NCBI RefSeq assembly: GCF_012979535.1
Contig: NZ_CP053015.1
Span: 558,001 to 622,000, forward strand
Direction: 5' to 3'
From: Sphingomonas lacunae
Lineage (GTDB): Bacteria; Pseudomonadota; Alphaproteobacteria; Sphingomonadales; Sphingomonadaceae
DNA: 64,000 nt
The notes beneath the pieces were generated by a model. That model was not told the origin of the DNA. It saw only the letters and a program-made list of their open reading frames with translations, and did not search any database. Position 1 is the first letter of the stretch. Every line of letters starts with the position of its first letter. The translations under genes were made by a program, and so were the position numbers. Of the stretch, positions 17,793-28,780 are shown piece by piece.

Positions 17793-20700
17793 ATGGATTT
17801 CAGCAAGATTTCAGCCTGGTGCATTCGCAATCCGGTGCCCCCGCTGGTGCTGTTTGTCGCGCTACTGTTTGCCGGCGTGCTCTCGTTCAACCGGATGAGC
17901 GTCAACGATTCTCCCGATGTTGATTTTCCTGCGGCGCAGATCGTCATTGCGCAGCCAGGCGCAGCCCCGAGCGAGATGGAGACGCAGGTCACCATCCTGG
18001 TAGAGGCGGCCGTGCGTGGGGTGAATGGTATTGAGGAAATCAACTCCTCGGTGCGCGAAGGCTCTTCCTCCACTTTTGTCCAATTCGCGATTGGCACGCC
18101 CATTGACCGCGCGGTCAATGACATACGTGACGCCATATCGAACATCCGCGGCGACCTACCCGAGGGGATCCTCGAACCCCAGGTGGCGCGTGTTGATGTC
18201 ACCGGCGGCGCGCTGGCATATTATTCAGCCGAAGCCACCGACATGACGCTGGAAGAGCTCAGCTGGTATGTCGACAATACCGTGGCCAAGCGAATCCGGG
18301 CCATTCCAGGCGTCGCCGCAGTTGAGCGGGGCGGTGGCGTCGACCGCGAGATAAGGGTGATATTGAACCCCGCAGAGTTGCAATCACAGGGGCTGACCGC
18401 TTCCCAGGTCAATGCCCAGCTCCGCCAGCTCAACATCAATGCAGCCGGAGGCCGTGCAGAGATTGGCGGCACCGAGCAATCGGTTCGCGTCTTGGGCAAT
18501 GCGGCCGACGCCTATGCCCTGTCCCAGATGGACATCGCGGTGGGCAACCGCACGATCAAACTGGCCGACATCGCCGATGTCCGCGACGGTTATGCCGAAC
18601 AACGCACACGCTCGCTCATGGACGGGCGGGAAGTGCTCAGCTTTGGCATCACCCGTGCCAAGGGGGCATCCGACGTCGAGGTCTATGACGAGGTGCAGCA
18701 AGTCCTCAACGACCTGCGCGAGAAGAACCCCAAAGTCAGCTACCGTGAGTTGTTCACCAGCGTCAACTATACCAAGGACCAGTTCAAATCCGCCATGCGG
18801 GCGATGATCGAAGGCGCCATCCTCGCCGTGATCGTCGTCTTCTGGTTCCTGCGGGACTGGCGCGCGACGATCATCAGCGCCATTGCCATCCCCCTCTCCG
18901 CCATCCCTGCCTTTTTCTTCATGGACCTGTTGGGCTTTTCGCTCAACTTCCTGTCGCTGTTGGCCCTCAGTCTGGTGGCCGGTGTGCTGGTCGATGACGC
19001 AATCGTGGAAATCGAGAATATCGTCCGTCATATGCGCATGGGCAAAACCGCCTATCAGGCATCAATCGACGCCGCCGACGAGATTGGCCTGGCCGTGCTC
19101 GCGACGACCATGTCGATCGTCGCGGTCTTCCTGCCGGTCGGATTCATGCCCGGATTTTCAGGCCAATTCTTCAAAAATTTCGGCTTTACCGTCGTTGCGG
19201 CCGTGCTCGTTTCACTGGCGGTCGCGCGCATGATTACGCCCATGCTAGCGGCCTATTTCCTGAAAAGTCACGGCAGCGCGAGCCATGGCGAAGGGCGTGC
19301 CATGGATTGGTACACATCGACCCTGCGCTGGACGCTGATCAACCGGTGGAAGACGATGGGTGTGGGCATTCTGGCCCTTGTAATGACGGTGCTGACCTTT
19401 TCCGGCGTTCCCGGCCTGATCAAGCCGATCCCCTTTGCCTTCCAGCCGCCGCAAGACAATGATTTCAGTCAGATCCGTATCATAATGACGCCGGGAACGA
19501 CGCTGCAGCAAACCGAACAGGTTACCCGTCGCGTCTATGACATGATCAGCAAGGCCCCGGATGTGAAGTCAGCCTTTGCCGACATCAACGTCGGCAACGC
19601 CAACATCTTCCTGACTCTCAAGGACGACCGCTCGATGAAGAGCGTGGAGTTTGAGCGCAGCTGGGCAGATCGTCTCAACGCCGTGCCGGACGCCCGGGTC
19701 AGTTTCCAGTCCCAGTCCCAAGGCGGACCGGGCAACACCGGACGCGATATCACCATCACCTTGGGCGGTGACAATAGCGACGTGCTCAATGCCACAGCAT
19801 CGCAGATTGTCACCGAAATGCAGCAGCGCTTGTCTGACAAGCTGGTTGCACCGCGCACAAACGCCGACATGAAGCGACCGGAGCTGGTTATAACACCGCG
19901 CCGCCAGCTGGCGTCTGATCTCGGCGTTTCAACCGCCGCGATGAGCCAGGCGATCCGCATCGCCACTTTGGGCGAAATTGAACAGAATGCCGCCAAATTT
20001 TCACTGAACGACCGGCAAATTCCGATTGCCGTCCAACTGGGTGAGGATTCGCGCCGCAGCATCGCCAATATCGAAAATCTGCCGGTCCCAACCTCAAATG
20101 GCGGCTCCGTCCCTCTCAAGCTCGTCGCCGACATCCGTTTTGGCGCCGGTCCAGTGTCGATTCAGCGCACTAATCAGACACGTCGTGTCAGTCTGGGAGC
20201 CGACCTCGCCCCTGGCCTCGTCAGCGGCGACGTGATGCCATTGATCGAAGAATTGCCGACAATGAAGAATTTGCCGCAGGGCGTGACCCGACTGACTCTG
20301 GGCGAGGCCAAATGGCAGGCGGAATTGTTGGTCAATTTCATCATTGCGCTCGTCACCGGTATCCTTTTGGTGTTCGCCACTCTGGTACTGCTCTACAAGC
20401 GGCTGCTGCCACCGTTGGTCAACATGGGTTCGTTGGCGCTCGCTCCGCTCGGCGGCGCCATCGCGCTGAGACTGACCGGTGATGCCGTATCGATGCCGGT
20501 GCTTATCGGCATGCTGCTGCTATTTGGCATTGTCGCGAAAAACTCGATCCTGCTGGTCGACTTCGCATTGGAGGAAATGTCAAAGGGCATCGACAAGTTC
20601 GAAGCCATTCTTGATGCCGGTCACAAGCGCGCCCAGCCGATTGTCATGACCACCGTGGCAATGGTCGCCGGCATGATCCCGGTTGCCCTGAGCCTCGATG

Positions 20701-20906
20701 GTGACGGCAGTTTCCGAGCACCAATGGGCATCACCGTGATCGGTGGCCTGATCATCTCCACCCTGCTGACCTTGCTTATTGTTCCTGCGGGATTCAGTCT
20801 GGCGATCGGCGCGGAACAGCGGCTCGGGCCTTGGCTGCGGCGCAAACTGCTGACCTATCGCCCTGGCGATGAGGATCGGCCCGTTTCGCCGCAACCGGCG
20901 GAGTGA
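17793..20906 (+). CDS. RND efflux permease (HAE1/AcrB-like)
   Basis: Proton-driven inner-membrane pump of 1037 residues, the standard RND length, with two repeats each made of membrane segments and a large periplasmic loop. TM4 carries the charge-relay aspartates in [17 protein letters not shown], and the second half shows [18 protein letters not shown]. The N-terminus [17 protein letters not shown] is typical of the class. AGAGGAAAGGGG precedes the ATG. It follows the adaptor in one operon with a TATAAT promoter upstream. Substrate class (drugs, solvents, lipids) is not readable here. Confidence 0.95.
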   Translation: MDFSKISAWCIRNPVPPLVLFVALLFAGVLSFNRMSVNDSPDVDFPAAQIVIAQPGAAPSEMETQVTILVEAAVRGVNGIEEINSSVREGSSSTFVQFAIGTPIDRAVNDIRDAISNIRGDLPEGILEPQVARVDVTGGALAYYSAEATDMTLEELSWYVDNTVAKRIRAIPGVAAVERGGGVDREIRVILNPAELQSQGLTASQVNAQLRQLNINAAGGRAEIGGTEQSVRVLGNAADAYALSQMDIAVGNRTIKLADIADVRDGYAEQRTRSLMDGREVLSFGITRAKGASDVEVYDEVQQVLNDLREKNPKVSYRELFTSVNYTKDQFKSAMRAMIEGAILAVIVVFWFLRDWRATIISAIAIPLSAIPAFFFMDLLGFSLNFLSLLALSLVAGVLVDDAIVEIENIVRHMRMGKTAYQASIDAADEIGLAVLATTMSIVAVFLPVGFMPGFSGQFFKNFGFTVVAAVLVSLAVARMITPMLAAYFLKSHGSASHGEGRAMDWYTSTLRWTLINRWKTMGVGILALVMTVLTFSGVPGLIKPIPFAFQPPQDNDFSQIRIIMTPGTTLQQTEQVTRRVYDMISKAPDVKSAFADINVGNANIFLTLKDDRSMKSVEFERSWADRLNAVPDARVSFQSQSQGGPGNTGRDITITLGGDNSDVLNATASQIVTEMQQRLSDKLVAPRTNADMKRPELVITPRRQLASDLGVSTAAMSQAIRIATLGEIEQNAAKFSLNDRQIPIAVQLGEDSRRSIANIENLPVPTSNGGSVPLKLVADIRFGAGPVSIQRTNQTRRVSLGADLAPGLVSGDVMPLIEELPTMKNLPQGVTRLTLGEAKWQAELLVNFIIALVTGILLVFATLVLLYKRLLPPLVNMGSLALAPLGGAIALRLTGDAVSMPVLIGMLLLFGIVAKNSILLVDFALEEMSKGIDKFEAILDAGHKRAQPIVMTTVAMVAGMIPVALSLDGDGSFRAPMGITVIGGLIISTLLTLLIVPAGFSLAIGAEQRLGPWLRRKLLTYRPGDEDRPVSPQPAE

Positions 20907-20973
20907 GGGTGACGGGCACGCGAGCAGCGTCAATGGCATTGCAACCGCAGGGCAACTGGATGAGTGAGGGGCG

Positions 20974-22269
20974 GTGAGCCGTCGTCCTGCCCTGCCCCAA
21001 ACACCCGCCATCCGCATTGATCGCGGTGGAATGGCTCTGGGTTTCGGCAATCCGGGCCATGACATCAGGCGCATTGCCACTGGCCTGTTGGTGTTCATGG
21101 CGGCCCTCTTTCTGCTCACCCACTGGTATCGGGACATGCATCCCGCCATCGGTTTCATTCGCGCCTTCGCAGAAGCAGCAATGGTCGGCGGTCTGGCCGA
21201 CTGGTTTGCGGTTACCGCCCTGTTCCGCCATCCGCTGGGGTTGCCTATCCCCCACACCGCCATTGTACCGCGCAACAAGGACCGGATCGGCGAAACGCTG
21301 GCGCAATTCATCCGGGGCAATTTCCTCGTGCCGCGCATCATTGCGCTGAGGATGCGGCGCATCGACATTGCAGGCGCGGTAGGCCGGTTCCTGACCGACC
21401 CCAGCCTGTCCCAAGGCCGGATGAAATCGGGCGCCGGACGGCTGATCGCCGACGTCATCGCTGCGCTCGACCAAGACCGGCTAGGCGGCATGGTCAAAAG
21501 CGCGCTGGCCGACCGTTTACGGCAGCTGGATATCGCCCCGTTGCTTGGTCAGGCCTTGACCGCGGCCATGGCCGATGGCCGGCATCAACCGCTGCTTGAC
21601 GGATTTGTTGGTTGGGCGGCCAAAACGCTCGACGCCAACGCCCATCTGATCCGCGAGATGGTGCATGAGCGCGCCAACGCCCTCGTCCGGCTTACCGGCA
21701 TAGACGAAACCATTGCCAATTCGATCATCAATGGGCTGCACAAACTGTTGGAAGACATGGCAAGTGACCCCGACCACCCATTGCGTGAAAGGGTCGAGGA
21801 AGGCCTCACCAAGCTCGCCAACGATTTGCAGCATGACCCGTTGATGCAGGCGCGGGTTGACAAGGTGCGCGACGAGATTCTGGAAAATCCGGCTGTCAAA
21901 CGTTGGCTGGATGGACTCTGGGAACAGGGCCGGGGAGCACTGCTCAAGGCAGCACGCCATCCTGAGTCGGCGCTGGCCGGGCGACTGGGGGAAGCCATGC
22001 AACAATTGGGCGGCACCCTGATCGAGGACCGGACCCTGCGCGCCATGATCAACCGCTTCGCCCGGCGCGCAGTAGTTGGCGCGGTGGACAGCTATGGCGA
22101 CACCGCAGTGCGCCTGATCTCCGACACTGTCCGCGGATGGGATGCCGATACCGTCACCGGCCGGCTCGAAAATGCGGTGGGACGCGACCTGCAATATATC
22201 CGGATCAACGGCACATTGGTTGGCGGGTTGGTCGGTGTGTTGATCCACACTATCGAAGTCGCGCTGTAG
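20974..22269 (+). CDS. DUF445 membrane protein
   Basis: Protein of 431 residues of the YjiN-like DUF445 family. Two hydrophobic segments near the start (LLVFMAALFLLTHWY and AEAAMVGGLADWFAVTALF with the family GGLADWFAVTALFRHPLGLP motif), a long helical middle part, and a C-terminal hydrophobic anchor (INGTLVGGLVGVLIHTIEVAL). Function is unknown. The GTG at 20974 is preceded by GAGGGG; the next Met would be at 21031. It follows the RND permease by 67 bases and may be read through from it. Confidence 0.88.
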   Translation: MSRRPALPQTPAIRIDRGGMALGFGNPGHDIRRIATGLLVFMAALFLLTHWYRDMHPAIGFIRAFAEAAMVGGLADWFAVTALFRHPLGLPIPHTAIVPRNKDRIGETLAQFIRGNFLVPRIIALRMRRIDIAGAVGRFLTDPSLSQGRMKSGAGRLIADVIAALDQDRLGGMVKSALADRLRQLDIAPLLGQALTAAMADGRHQPLLDGFVGWAAKTLDANAHLIREMVHERANALVRLTGIDETIANSIINGLHKLLEDMASDPDHPLRERVEEGLTKLANDLQHDPLMQARVDKVRDEILENPAVKRWLDGLWEQGRGALLKAARHPESALAGRLGEAMQQLGGTLIEDRTLRAMINRFARRAVVGAVDSYGDTAVRLISDTVRGWDADTVTGRLENAVGRDLQYIRINGTLVGGLVGVLIHTIEVAL

Positions 22270-22311
22270 CTCCGATGCGGGCAAGCCGATGCGAACGCAA
22301 GGGCACAAGGG

Positions 22312-23103
22312 TCACAAGCAGCTGTTCAGTCCGCTGCGATATTCGGCAAACCGTGGCGACCAACCCAACAGCCGCTTGGCCCGCCCGTTCGCCACCCGCC
22401 GATTTTCGGCATAAAAAGCGCGGGCCATCGGCGACAGGCTGTCGATCGTCACATAGGGCGGCGGAGCCAGCCCGAGCATTGATGCGGCCGCCTCCACCAC
22501 ATCATTCTGGCTGGCCGGCAGATCATCGGCGATATTGAACACACCCGTCGCCGGGCTGTCGATGCTGGCGACAACCGCGCCAACAATGTCATCGACATGG
22601 ATCCGGCTGAAAATCTGGTCGGGCAGGTCAACCCGGTGCGCTTTGCCCTCGCGCACCCGGTCGAGGGCGCTGCGGCCTGGCCCATAGATGCCGGGGAGAC
22701 GGAAAATGCGAACATCGGCGCGCAGGCCCTGCCAGGCGAGGTCGGCGGCATTGCGGCCGGCCCTCCGCCCTTTCAGCGGTGCACTTTCATCGACCCAGGC
22801 ACCGCCGGTATCACCATAGACACCGGTGGACGACAGGTAACCAACCCACCGCGCCGGGGCGAGCGCCAGCGCCTCGCCATAGTTTGCAAGCACGGGATCC
22901 CTGCCACTGGCGTCGGGCGGGACCGAGGACAGGACGTGCGTTGCCGAGCGCATCGCAGCGAGTACTGCCGCTTCGTCGGCAAAGGGAATGGAACCATTGC
23001 GACCGTCGCGTGTCGTGCCGGTGACAGTCCAGCCCCTTGCTTCAATCCGACGGGCAATTGCCCCGGCGCTGTAACCAAGGCCAAAGATGAGGAGAGCGGT
23101 CAT
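22312..23103 (-). CDS. Atypical SDR / NAD(P)-dependent epimerase-like protein (YeeZ-like)
   Basis: Rossmann-fold protein, 263 residues. The nucleotide loop reads IFGLGYSAGAIA, a shortened GxGxxA/G version as in YeeZ-like atypical SDRs. STGVYGDTGGAWVDE stands where the active-site Ser/Tyr motif is expected but the YxxxK lysine is not in place, so it may bind rather than turn over a substrate. Start at 23103 follows GGGGGAG. It lies 21 bases downstream of the M48 protease gene and is probably co-transcribed with it. Substrate unknown. Confidence 0.82.
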   Translation of the reverse strand: MTALLIFGLGYSAGAIARRIEARGWTVTGTTRDGRNGSIPFADEAAVLAAMRSATHVLSSVPPDASGRDPVLANYGEALALAPARWVGYLSSTGVYGDTGGAWVDESAPLKGRRAGRNAADLAWQGLRADVRIFRLPGIYGPGRSALDRVREGKAHRVDLPDQIFSRIHVDDIVGAVVASIDSPATGVFNIADDLPASQNDVVEAAASMLGLAPPPYVTIDSLSPMARAFYAENRRVANGRAKRLLGWSPRFAEYRSGLNSCL

Positions 23104-23124
23104 GCCGCTCCCCCTAACCCAATA

Positions 23125-24462
23125 TTATGGCGTTGTCGCGGGGGCAGCGGCCGGCGCTGCCACCGCCGGCCGACCGGGACCAGCCGCGCGTGATTCAGGC
23201 GACAATTCATTCCAGTGCCGCGCCTTCCAGTCCATCGACATCTGCACCCGGGTGCGGCCCGAGGGATGATCGTAGAACAGGATTTCCTCCAGCGCGCCCG
23301 GTTCGATCTTGCGATATTCCGACAGGCGCATCGCTGCCTGGGCAAAGCCGTCGGGTTCGCGCGCGACATCGAGACCAAAGGCGTCCGCTTCGCTCTCGTT
23401 CCAGCGGATGATGCTGTTGGTCAGCGGCGTCATCACCACACTGAGCGCCCCGAGCGCTATCATGTAGACCGGGATAGCCGCCACATCATCGGGCCCGCGT
23501 ACACGCCAGTTGCTCCCCCAGCGATTGATCATCGCCGGCACCATGCGCGAGGCGGCGAAGAAGAGCAGGCCAAAGATGAGGGCAAAGGCGCCGATCATCT
23601 TGTAGACATGGCTCAGCACATAATGGCCCAGCTCATGCCCCATCACCGCCGCCGTTTCAGGGAGGCTGGTGCGGTTGAGCAGATTGTCGTTGAGCGAGAT
23701 GCGGATCGTCGGGCCAAGCCCCGAGACATTGGCTGAAATGCGCTTGGTCTGTTTCGACGCATCGAACAGGTAGATATGCTCGGCCGGAACATTCTGACTC
23801 TCTGCCATCGCGACAATGCGGTCACGCACCGGCCCCTGATCCAGTTCGGTATAGGTATTGAACAGCGGGTTGATGAACACCGGCACGATCAGCGCGGCAA
23901 AGGCCGCCATCGCCGTCATCGCTCCCGCGCCCCACAGCCACCAGCTTTTCGGGAATTTGCGGATCAGCCCCATGATGATGGCAAGGCCGATGGCAAGGAA
24001 GACGATGTTGATCGCCAGCATGATCCCGGCATCGCCGAGCCATTCGACGAAGGTCTGGTTCATCAGGCCATATTGGTCTTCGCGGACGAATTCGGTGTAG
24101 ATCGTCCAGGGCGCGACGATCAGCGACGACACGATGCCATAGGGCAGCACCCACAGCATCGTCTGCAGCCAGCGCCATTTGCCCCAGCGTTCCGCCCAGT
24201 CGCGGAAGCGCGCCGACAGGCCGGTCCTGAGGATGACCAGTTCCGAAGCGATGGAGACCAGCGCGCCCCACAGGATCAGCCAGTAGCCGCCCTCGAAATA
24301 AGCATCCGACTTGGCCCGCGCCGCGCCGCGCAGCGTCGCCATATAGGCGTCGGTCGCGGCGTCGGGGTCAAAGGCTCCGCCAGCCTGCGCCGCCCATGCC
24401 GCACCGGGCAGCAGCAGCGCCAATCCTGCCACGGCGAGCGCGGCCTTGCGTCCTGTCATCAT
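23125..24462 (-). CDS. M48 family membrane metallopeptidase (CAAX-protease/Ste24-like)
   Basis: Zinc metalloprotease of 445 residues. A signal-like N-terminus (ALAVAGLALLLPGAAWA) and several hydrophobic segments surround the catalytic HELGH in AAVMGHELGHYVLSH, with the third ligand Glu in NESEADAFGLD. The overall size and layout resemble Ste24-type M48A rather than HtpX (about 290 residues). The ATG pair at 24462/24459 is chosen; upstream in-frame codons lie in intergenic DNA. A regulator-like palindrome sits just upstream. Likely works in membrane protein quality control; substrates unknown. Confidence 0.92.
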   Translation of the reverse strand: MMTGRKAALAVAGLALLLPGAAWAAQAGGAFDPDAATDAYMATLRGAARAKSDAYFEGGYWLILWGALVSIASELVILRTGLSARFRDWAERWGKWRWLQTMLWVLPYGIVSSLIVAPWTIYTEFVREDQYGLMNQTFVEWLGDAGIMLAINIVFLAIGLAIIMGLIRKFPKSWWLWGAGAMTAMAAFAALIVPVFINPLFNTYTELDQGPVRDRIVAMAESQNVPAEHIYLFDASKQTKRISANVSGLGPTIRISLNDNLLNRTSLPETAAVMGHELGHYVLSHVYKMIGAFALIFGLLFFAASRMVPAMINRWGSNWRVRGPDDVAAIPVYMIALGALSVVMTPLTNSIIRWNESEADAFGLDVAREPDGFAQAAMRLSEYRKIEPGALEEILFYDHPSGRTRVQMSMDWKARHWNELSPESRAAGPGRPAVAAPAAAPATTP

Positions 24463-24479
24463 CGTCCATCCCCGCAGAC

Positions 24480-24499
24480 TGTATTGGGTGGACAATACA
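24480..24499. promoter_or_regulatory. Palindromic operator TGTATTG-N6-CAATACA
   Basis: Perfect 7-bp arms (24480-24486 and 24493-24499) around GGTGGA lie in the 117-base divergent gap between the M48 protease and pepN genes, 18 bases upstream of the protease start. The shape resembles operators of GntR-type (YtrA-like) repressors. No regulator gene is adjacent. Confidence 0.5.
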
Positions 24500-24579
24500 C
24501 ATCGAGCAACACAGTTCAAGCGGCAGTTTTTCTGCCCTCCTCCTTGCGTTGCCGCGGCCCCTCTCCTAGGCTTTTGGCC

Positions 24580-27168
24580 ATGTCTGACAGCCCCTCCCCG
24601 CTCGCCATCCGCACCATTCACCGCAGCGATTACCAGCCGCCCGACTGGCTGGTGGAGACTGTGCATCTCGATTTCGACCTGTCACTCGATGCCACCACTG
24701 TCTCGGCGACGCTCGGCATCCGCCGCAATGGCAGTCACGACCGCCCGCTGCGCCTCGACGAGGATGGCGCGATCCCCGAGGTCATCCGCGTCGATGGCAA
24801 GGCCGTCGCATACACCCGCGACAGCGGGCAGTTGATCTTGCCGGTGGGCAGCGAAACCGCCACCGTGACCTTCACCACCACCATCGACCCCAGCGCCAAC
24901 ACACAGCTCATGGGCCTGTTCGCCTCGAACGGCATGCTTTGCACCCAGTGCGAGGCCGAGGGCTTCCGTCGCATCATCCCGTTCGTCGACCGGCCCGACA
25001 ATATGGCGGTCTATACCGTGCGCATGGAAGCTGACCGCGCAGCCTTCCCCATCCTCCTCGCCAATGGCGAAAAGGTCGCCGAGGGTGATCTCGATGACGG
25101 CCGCCACTTTGCCGAATGGCACGACCGCTGGCCCAAGCCCTCCTACCTCTTCGCGCTGGTCGCGGGTCAGTTGGTCGCCAACCGCGACAGCTTCACCACC
25201 GCCTCGGGCATGGATGTCGATCTCGCCATCTGGGTGCGTGACGGCGACCTCGACCGCACCGGCCACGCGATGCAGGCGCTCAAGAACAGCATGCGCTGGG
25301 ACGAGCAGGTTTATGGCCGCGAATATGACCTGCCGGTGTTCAACATCGTCGCGGTCAGCGATTTCAACATGGGCGCGATGGAGAACAAGGGGCTGAACAT
25401 CTTCAACAGCCGCTACATCCTCGCCGATGCCGACACGGCCTCGGACCTCGATTTCGACGGGGTCGAAGGCGTCGTCGCGCACGAATATTTCCACAACTGG
25501 TCGGGCAACCGCGTCACCTGCCGTGACTGGTTCCAGCTCTCGCTGAAAGAGGGCTTCACCGTCTATCGCGACCAGTGCTTCTCCGCCGACATGGGCTCCG
25601 AAGCGGTCAAACGCATCGAGGATGTCCGCATCCTGCGTGCCGCGCAATTCCCCGAGGACAATGGCCCGCTCGCCCACCCGATCCGGCCCGACTCCTATCA
25701 GGAAATCTCCAACTTCTACACCGCCACCGTCTATAACAAGGGGGCGGAGGTCATCCGGATGATGGCGACGATGGTGGGACCGAAGCGCTTCCGCGCCGGC
25801 ACCGACCTCTATTTCGACCGCCACGACGGAGAGGCGGCAACCTGCGAGGATTTCGTCCGCGCCATTGAGGAAGGGGCCGGCATCAACCTCAGCCAGTTCC
25901 GCCTGTGGTACAGTCAGGCCGGAACACCGCACGTCACAGCCCGCGTCGAGCATGACGATGCCAGTGGAACAGCGGCGCTTCACCTGACCCAGACCATCCC
26001 CGCAACCCCGGGTCAGCCGGACAAGCAGCCGATGCTCATCCCGCTCCGCATTGCTGCGCATGACCGGGCGAAGAATGCGCCGGGCAGCGAACAGCTCGTC
26101 CTGCTCGGCGAGGCGGAGGCCAGCGTCTCGCTCGGCCGGTTCAGCGAGCCGCCTGTCCTCTCGTTCAACCGGGGCTTTTCCGCGCCAATCATCGCCGAGG
26201 TCGCCCGCAATCCCGGCGACCTCGCCTGGCTAGCCGCGCATGATGATGATCCCTTCGCCCGGTATGAGGCGCTGCAAGCGCTGATGCTCGACACGCTGGT
26301 TGCCCGGGTTTCGGGTGGTGACGCCAGCCATGACGCGGTTGTTGCCGCCGTCGGCAACACGCTCGCCAGTTGGGCGTCGGACCCGGCCTTTGTCGCCGAA
26401 GCCTGTGCCCTGCCCAGCGAAGCCTTTGTCGGCGATCAGATGCTGGTTGTCGATCCCGATGCCATTCGCCGCGAACGACGTGCCCTGCAACGCAGCATCG
26501 GGCAGACGCACGAGGCGCTGTTGCGCACCATCCACGCCGGCACAGCCACCAACGCCACAGAGCTGTCCCCGACGGCCAAGGGTATGCGCAAGCTGCACAG
26601 TCTCGCGCTGATGCTGCTGTGGGCGAGTGACGCCGCCGACGCCCCCGCCCTTGCCTTCGCCCAGTTCGCACAGGCCGGCGGCATGACCGACCGGCAGGCG
26701 GCGCTCGGCATCCTCGCCCACATGGATGCTCCCGAGCGGCAAACGGCGCTCGACGCCTTTTACGCCCGCTACCACGACAATCAGCTGGTGCTCGACAAAT
26801 GGTTCACCACCCAGGCCTTTTCTTTGCGCGCCGACACGCCCGAGGTGGTCGCCGCGCTGGCGCAGCACCCCGACTTCACCCTCGGCAACCCCAACCGGGT
26901 GCGCTCGCTCTATGGTGCCTTTGCCGGCAATCAGGCGAGCTTCCATGACGCCAGCGGGCGCGGCTATGCCCTGCTGGCGGACCTCGTCATCGCGCTCGAC
27001 CCCAAAAACCCGCAAACCGCCGCCCGGATGATCCCGCCGCTCGGGCGCTGGAAACGGTTTGACGAAAGCCGGGCGAGGCTGATGCGCGAGGCGCTTGAGC
27101 GCATCCTCGAAACGCCGGACCTGTCTCGCGATGTCACCGAACAGGCGAGCAAGAGTCTGGCGGGATAG
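24580..27168 (+). CDS. pepN: Aminopeptidase N
   Basis: M1 zinc aminopeptidase of 862 residues, close to E. coli PepN in length; releases N-terminal residues from peptides in the cytoplasm. GAMEN is in NMGAMENKGLNIFN, and the zinc site is HEYFH at residues 301-305 with the third ligand E324, 19 residues after the second His as in the family. No signal peptide. The ATG at 24580 gives the expected N-terminus; the frame is open far upstream, but that is in the protease promoter region. It converges on the MFS gene with three bases between stops. Confidence 0.97.
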   Translation: MSDSPSPLAIRTIHRSDYQPPDWLVETVHLDFDLSLDATTVSATLGIRRNGSHDRPLRLDEDGAIPEVIRVDGKAVAYTRDSGQLILPVGSETATVTFTTTIDPSANTQLMGLFASNGMLCTQCEAEGFRRIIPFVDRPDNMAVYTVRMEADRAAFPILLANGEKVAEGDLDDGRHFAEWHDRWPKPSYLFALVAGQLVANRDSFTTASGMDVDLAIWVRDGDLDRTGHAMQALKNSMRWDEQVYGREYDLPVFNIVAVSDFNMGAMENKGLNIFNSRYILADADTASDLDFDGVEGVVAHEYFHNWSGNRVTCRDWFQLSLKEGFTVYRDQCFSADMGSEAVKRIEDVRILRAAQFPEDNGPLAHPIRPDSYQEISNFYTATVYNKGAEVIRMMATMVGPKRFRAGTDLYFDRHDGEAATCEDFVRAIEEGAGINLSQFRLWYSQAGTPHVTARVEHDDASGTAALHLTQTIPATPGQPDKQPMLIPLRIAAHDRAKNAPGSEQLVLLGEAEASVSLGRFSEPPVLSFNRGFSAPIIAEVARNPGDLAWLAAHDDDPFARYEALQALMLDTLVARVSGGDASHDAVVAAVGNTLASWASDPAFVAEACALPSEAFVGDQMLVVDPDAIRRERRALQRSIGQTHEALLRTIHAGTATNATELSPTAKGMRKLHSLALMLLWASDAADAPALAFAQFAQAGGMTDRQAALGILAHMDAPERQTALDAFYARYHDNQLVLDKWFTTQAFSLRADTPEVVAALAQHPDFTLGNPNRVRSLYGAFAGNQASFHDASGRGYALLADLVIALDPKNPQTAARMIPPLGRWKRFDESRARLMREALERILETPDLSRDVTEQASKSLAG

Positions 27169-27171
27169 GCT

Positions 27172-28692
27172 CTACCCTTCCCGCACCCGCATCATCGCCA
27201 GCGCCGCCACCACCAGCGTACCGGCGGCAAAGGCCATGGTGTAGATCGGCTCGGTCGGGAAGAAGGCCTTGACGATCGATCCCATCACCGTGGCCACCAG
27301 CAATTGCGGCACGACGACGAACACGTTGAACAAGCCCATATAGATGCCCAGCTTGCGCTGCGGCAGGGCGCCGGCAAGGATGGCATAGGGCATGGCGAGG
27401 ATGGACGCCCAAGCGATGCCGATGCCGAATTCGCTGAGCAACAGCCATTGCGGGTCAGTGATGAAAAAGAAGCTGGCAAAGCCCGCGGCACCCGCCATCA
27501 GGCCGACCATATGGGTGCGGGCCTTGCCAAACCGTGCCGCCAACCAAGGCAGCATCGTCAGCGCCGCCACCGCCGCGACACCATTATAGACGGCGAACAT
27601 GATGCCGACCCAGTTGCCGGCCTCGTTGAAGGTCGCGCTGCTGCTGTCGGTCGTGCCATAATAATATTGGGCGACGACAGGCGTGGTGTTGATCCACATG
27701 ATGAACAGTGCCGACCAGCTGAAGAACTGGACAAGCGCGAGCTGTTTCATCACCGGCGGCATCCCGCCGAAATCACCGACAATATGGCCCAGCGCCGTGT
27801 TGCCGTGCCCCGCCCTGGCCATGGCTATCGCTATGGCACTGGCGAGGCCATATGCCGCGAGCAACCCGCCGAGCAGATAGACTTCCTTTTCCAACCCCCA
27901 TTCGGCCACGGTGAGCATCACCACCACACCTGCCGCTAACCAGAGTCCGCTCGACACATAGGATCGAGCGGCGAGCGCCCGGATGCTCTCGTCCGTGTCA
28001 TCACCCGCTGCGGCGTCATCACCAAAGGCGGCAAGTTGCGCCGGACTATATTCGCGGGTTGACAGCACCGTCCCCAGCACCGCGACAAACAGGGCAAGGC
28101 CGCCGAACCAGAAGCTGTACCTCACCGTGTCGGGAATGACGCCCGGCGGCGCTTCATTGGCGACCCCCATATGCTCCATCAACCAAGGGAATACCGAACC
28201 GACCACGGCACCCGCGCCGATAAAGGCGGTTTGCACCGCATAGCCCGCCGTGTGCTGATCCTTGCGCAACATATCACCGACAAAGGCGCGGAACGGCTCC
28301 ATTGATATGTTGAGGCTGGCATCGAGCAGCCACAGCGTCAGGGCGGCGGCAAACAACACGGGCGCCAGCGGCATGTAGAACAGTGCAGCCGCAGAGAGGA
28401 TCGCCCCGGCGAGGAAATAGGGGCGACGGCGGCCAAAGCGTGACCATGTCCGGTCGGAATAATGGCCGATGATCGGTTGGACCAACAATCCGGTCAATGG
28501 TGCCGCGACCCACAGCGCCGGCAAATCATCGAGACTGGTGCCCAGTGTCTGGAATATGCGGCTCATATTGGCGTTTTGCAGGGCAAAGCCGATCTGGATG
28601 CCAAAGAAGCCAAGGCTGATCATCGCCAGGCCGAGCCAGCCCTGACGTGGCTTGCCGCTCACGCCTGCGCTGTCGCCGATGCCATCGCTCAT
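27172..28692 (-). CDS. MFS sugar transporter (MalY/SLC45-like, probable maltose/maltodextrin importer)
   Basis: Twelve-span major facilitator of 506 residues. The start WLGLAMISLGFFGIQIGFALQNANMSRIFQTLG and IGHYSDRTWSRFGRRRPYFL (the MFS loop 2-3 motif) match the GPH/SLC45-like sugar transporters found beside TonB receptors in Caulobacter and Xanthomonas maltose or sucrose loci. It lies at the left end of the maltodextrin locus, divergent from a secreted amylase. A CG-centred operator-like motif lies about 90 bases upstream. Role: bringing maltose or short dextrins across the inner membrane (inference from context). Confidence 0.88.
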   Translation of the reverse strand: MSDGIGDSAGVSGKPRQGWLGLAMISLGFFGIQIGFALQNANMSRIFQTLGTSLDDLPALWVAAPLTGLLVQPIIGHYSDRTWSRFGRRRPYFLAGAILSAAALFYMPLAPVLFAAALTLWLLDASLNISMEPFRAFVGDMLRKDQHTAGYAVQTAFIGAGAVVGSVFPWLMEHMGVANEAPPGVIPDTVRYSFWFGGLALFVAVLGTVLSTREYSPAQLAAFGDDAAAGDDTDESIRALAARSYVSSGLWLAAGVVVMLTVAEWGLEKEVYLLGGLLAAYGLASAIAIAMARAGHGNTALGHIVGDFGGMPPVMKQLALVQFFSWSALFIMWINTTPVVAQYYYGTTDSSSATFNEAGNWVGIMFAVYNGVAAVAALTMLPWLAARFGKARTHMVGLMAGAAGFASFFFITDPQWLLLSEFGIGIAWASILAMPYAILAGALPQRKLGIYMGLFNVFVVVPQLLVATVMGSIVKAFFPTEPIYTMAFAAGTLVVAALAMMRVREG

Positions 28693-28780
28693 CCTTTTCC
28701 CTCCCCGGTGCGGCGTTGTTCACGCCTGCCTCTCCACCCCGCACAGTGGCGCAACCCCCGGCATCGGGCAATCGCACCAC

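Noticed and set aside
24682..26061. 459-codon minus-strand frame opposite pepN
   Set aside because: Shadow of pepN; no domain, and it lies wholly within the pepN catalytic region.
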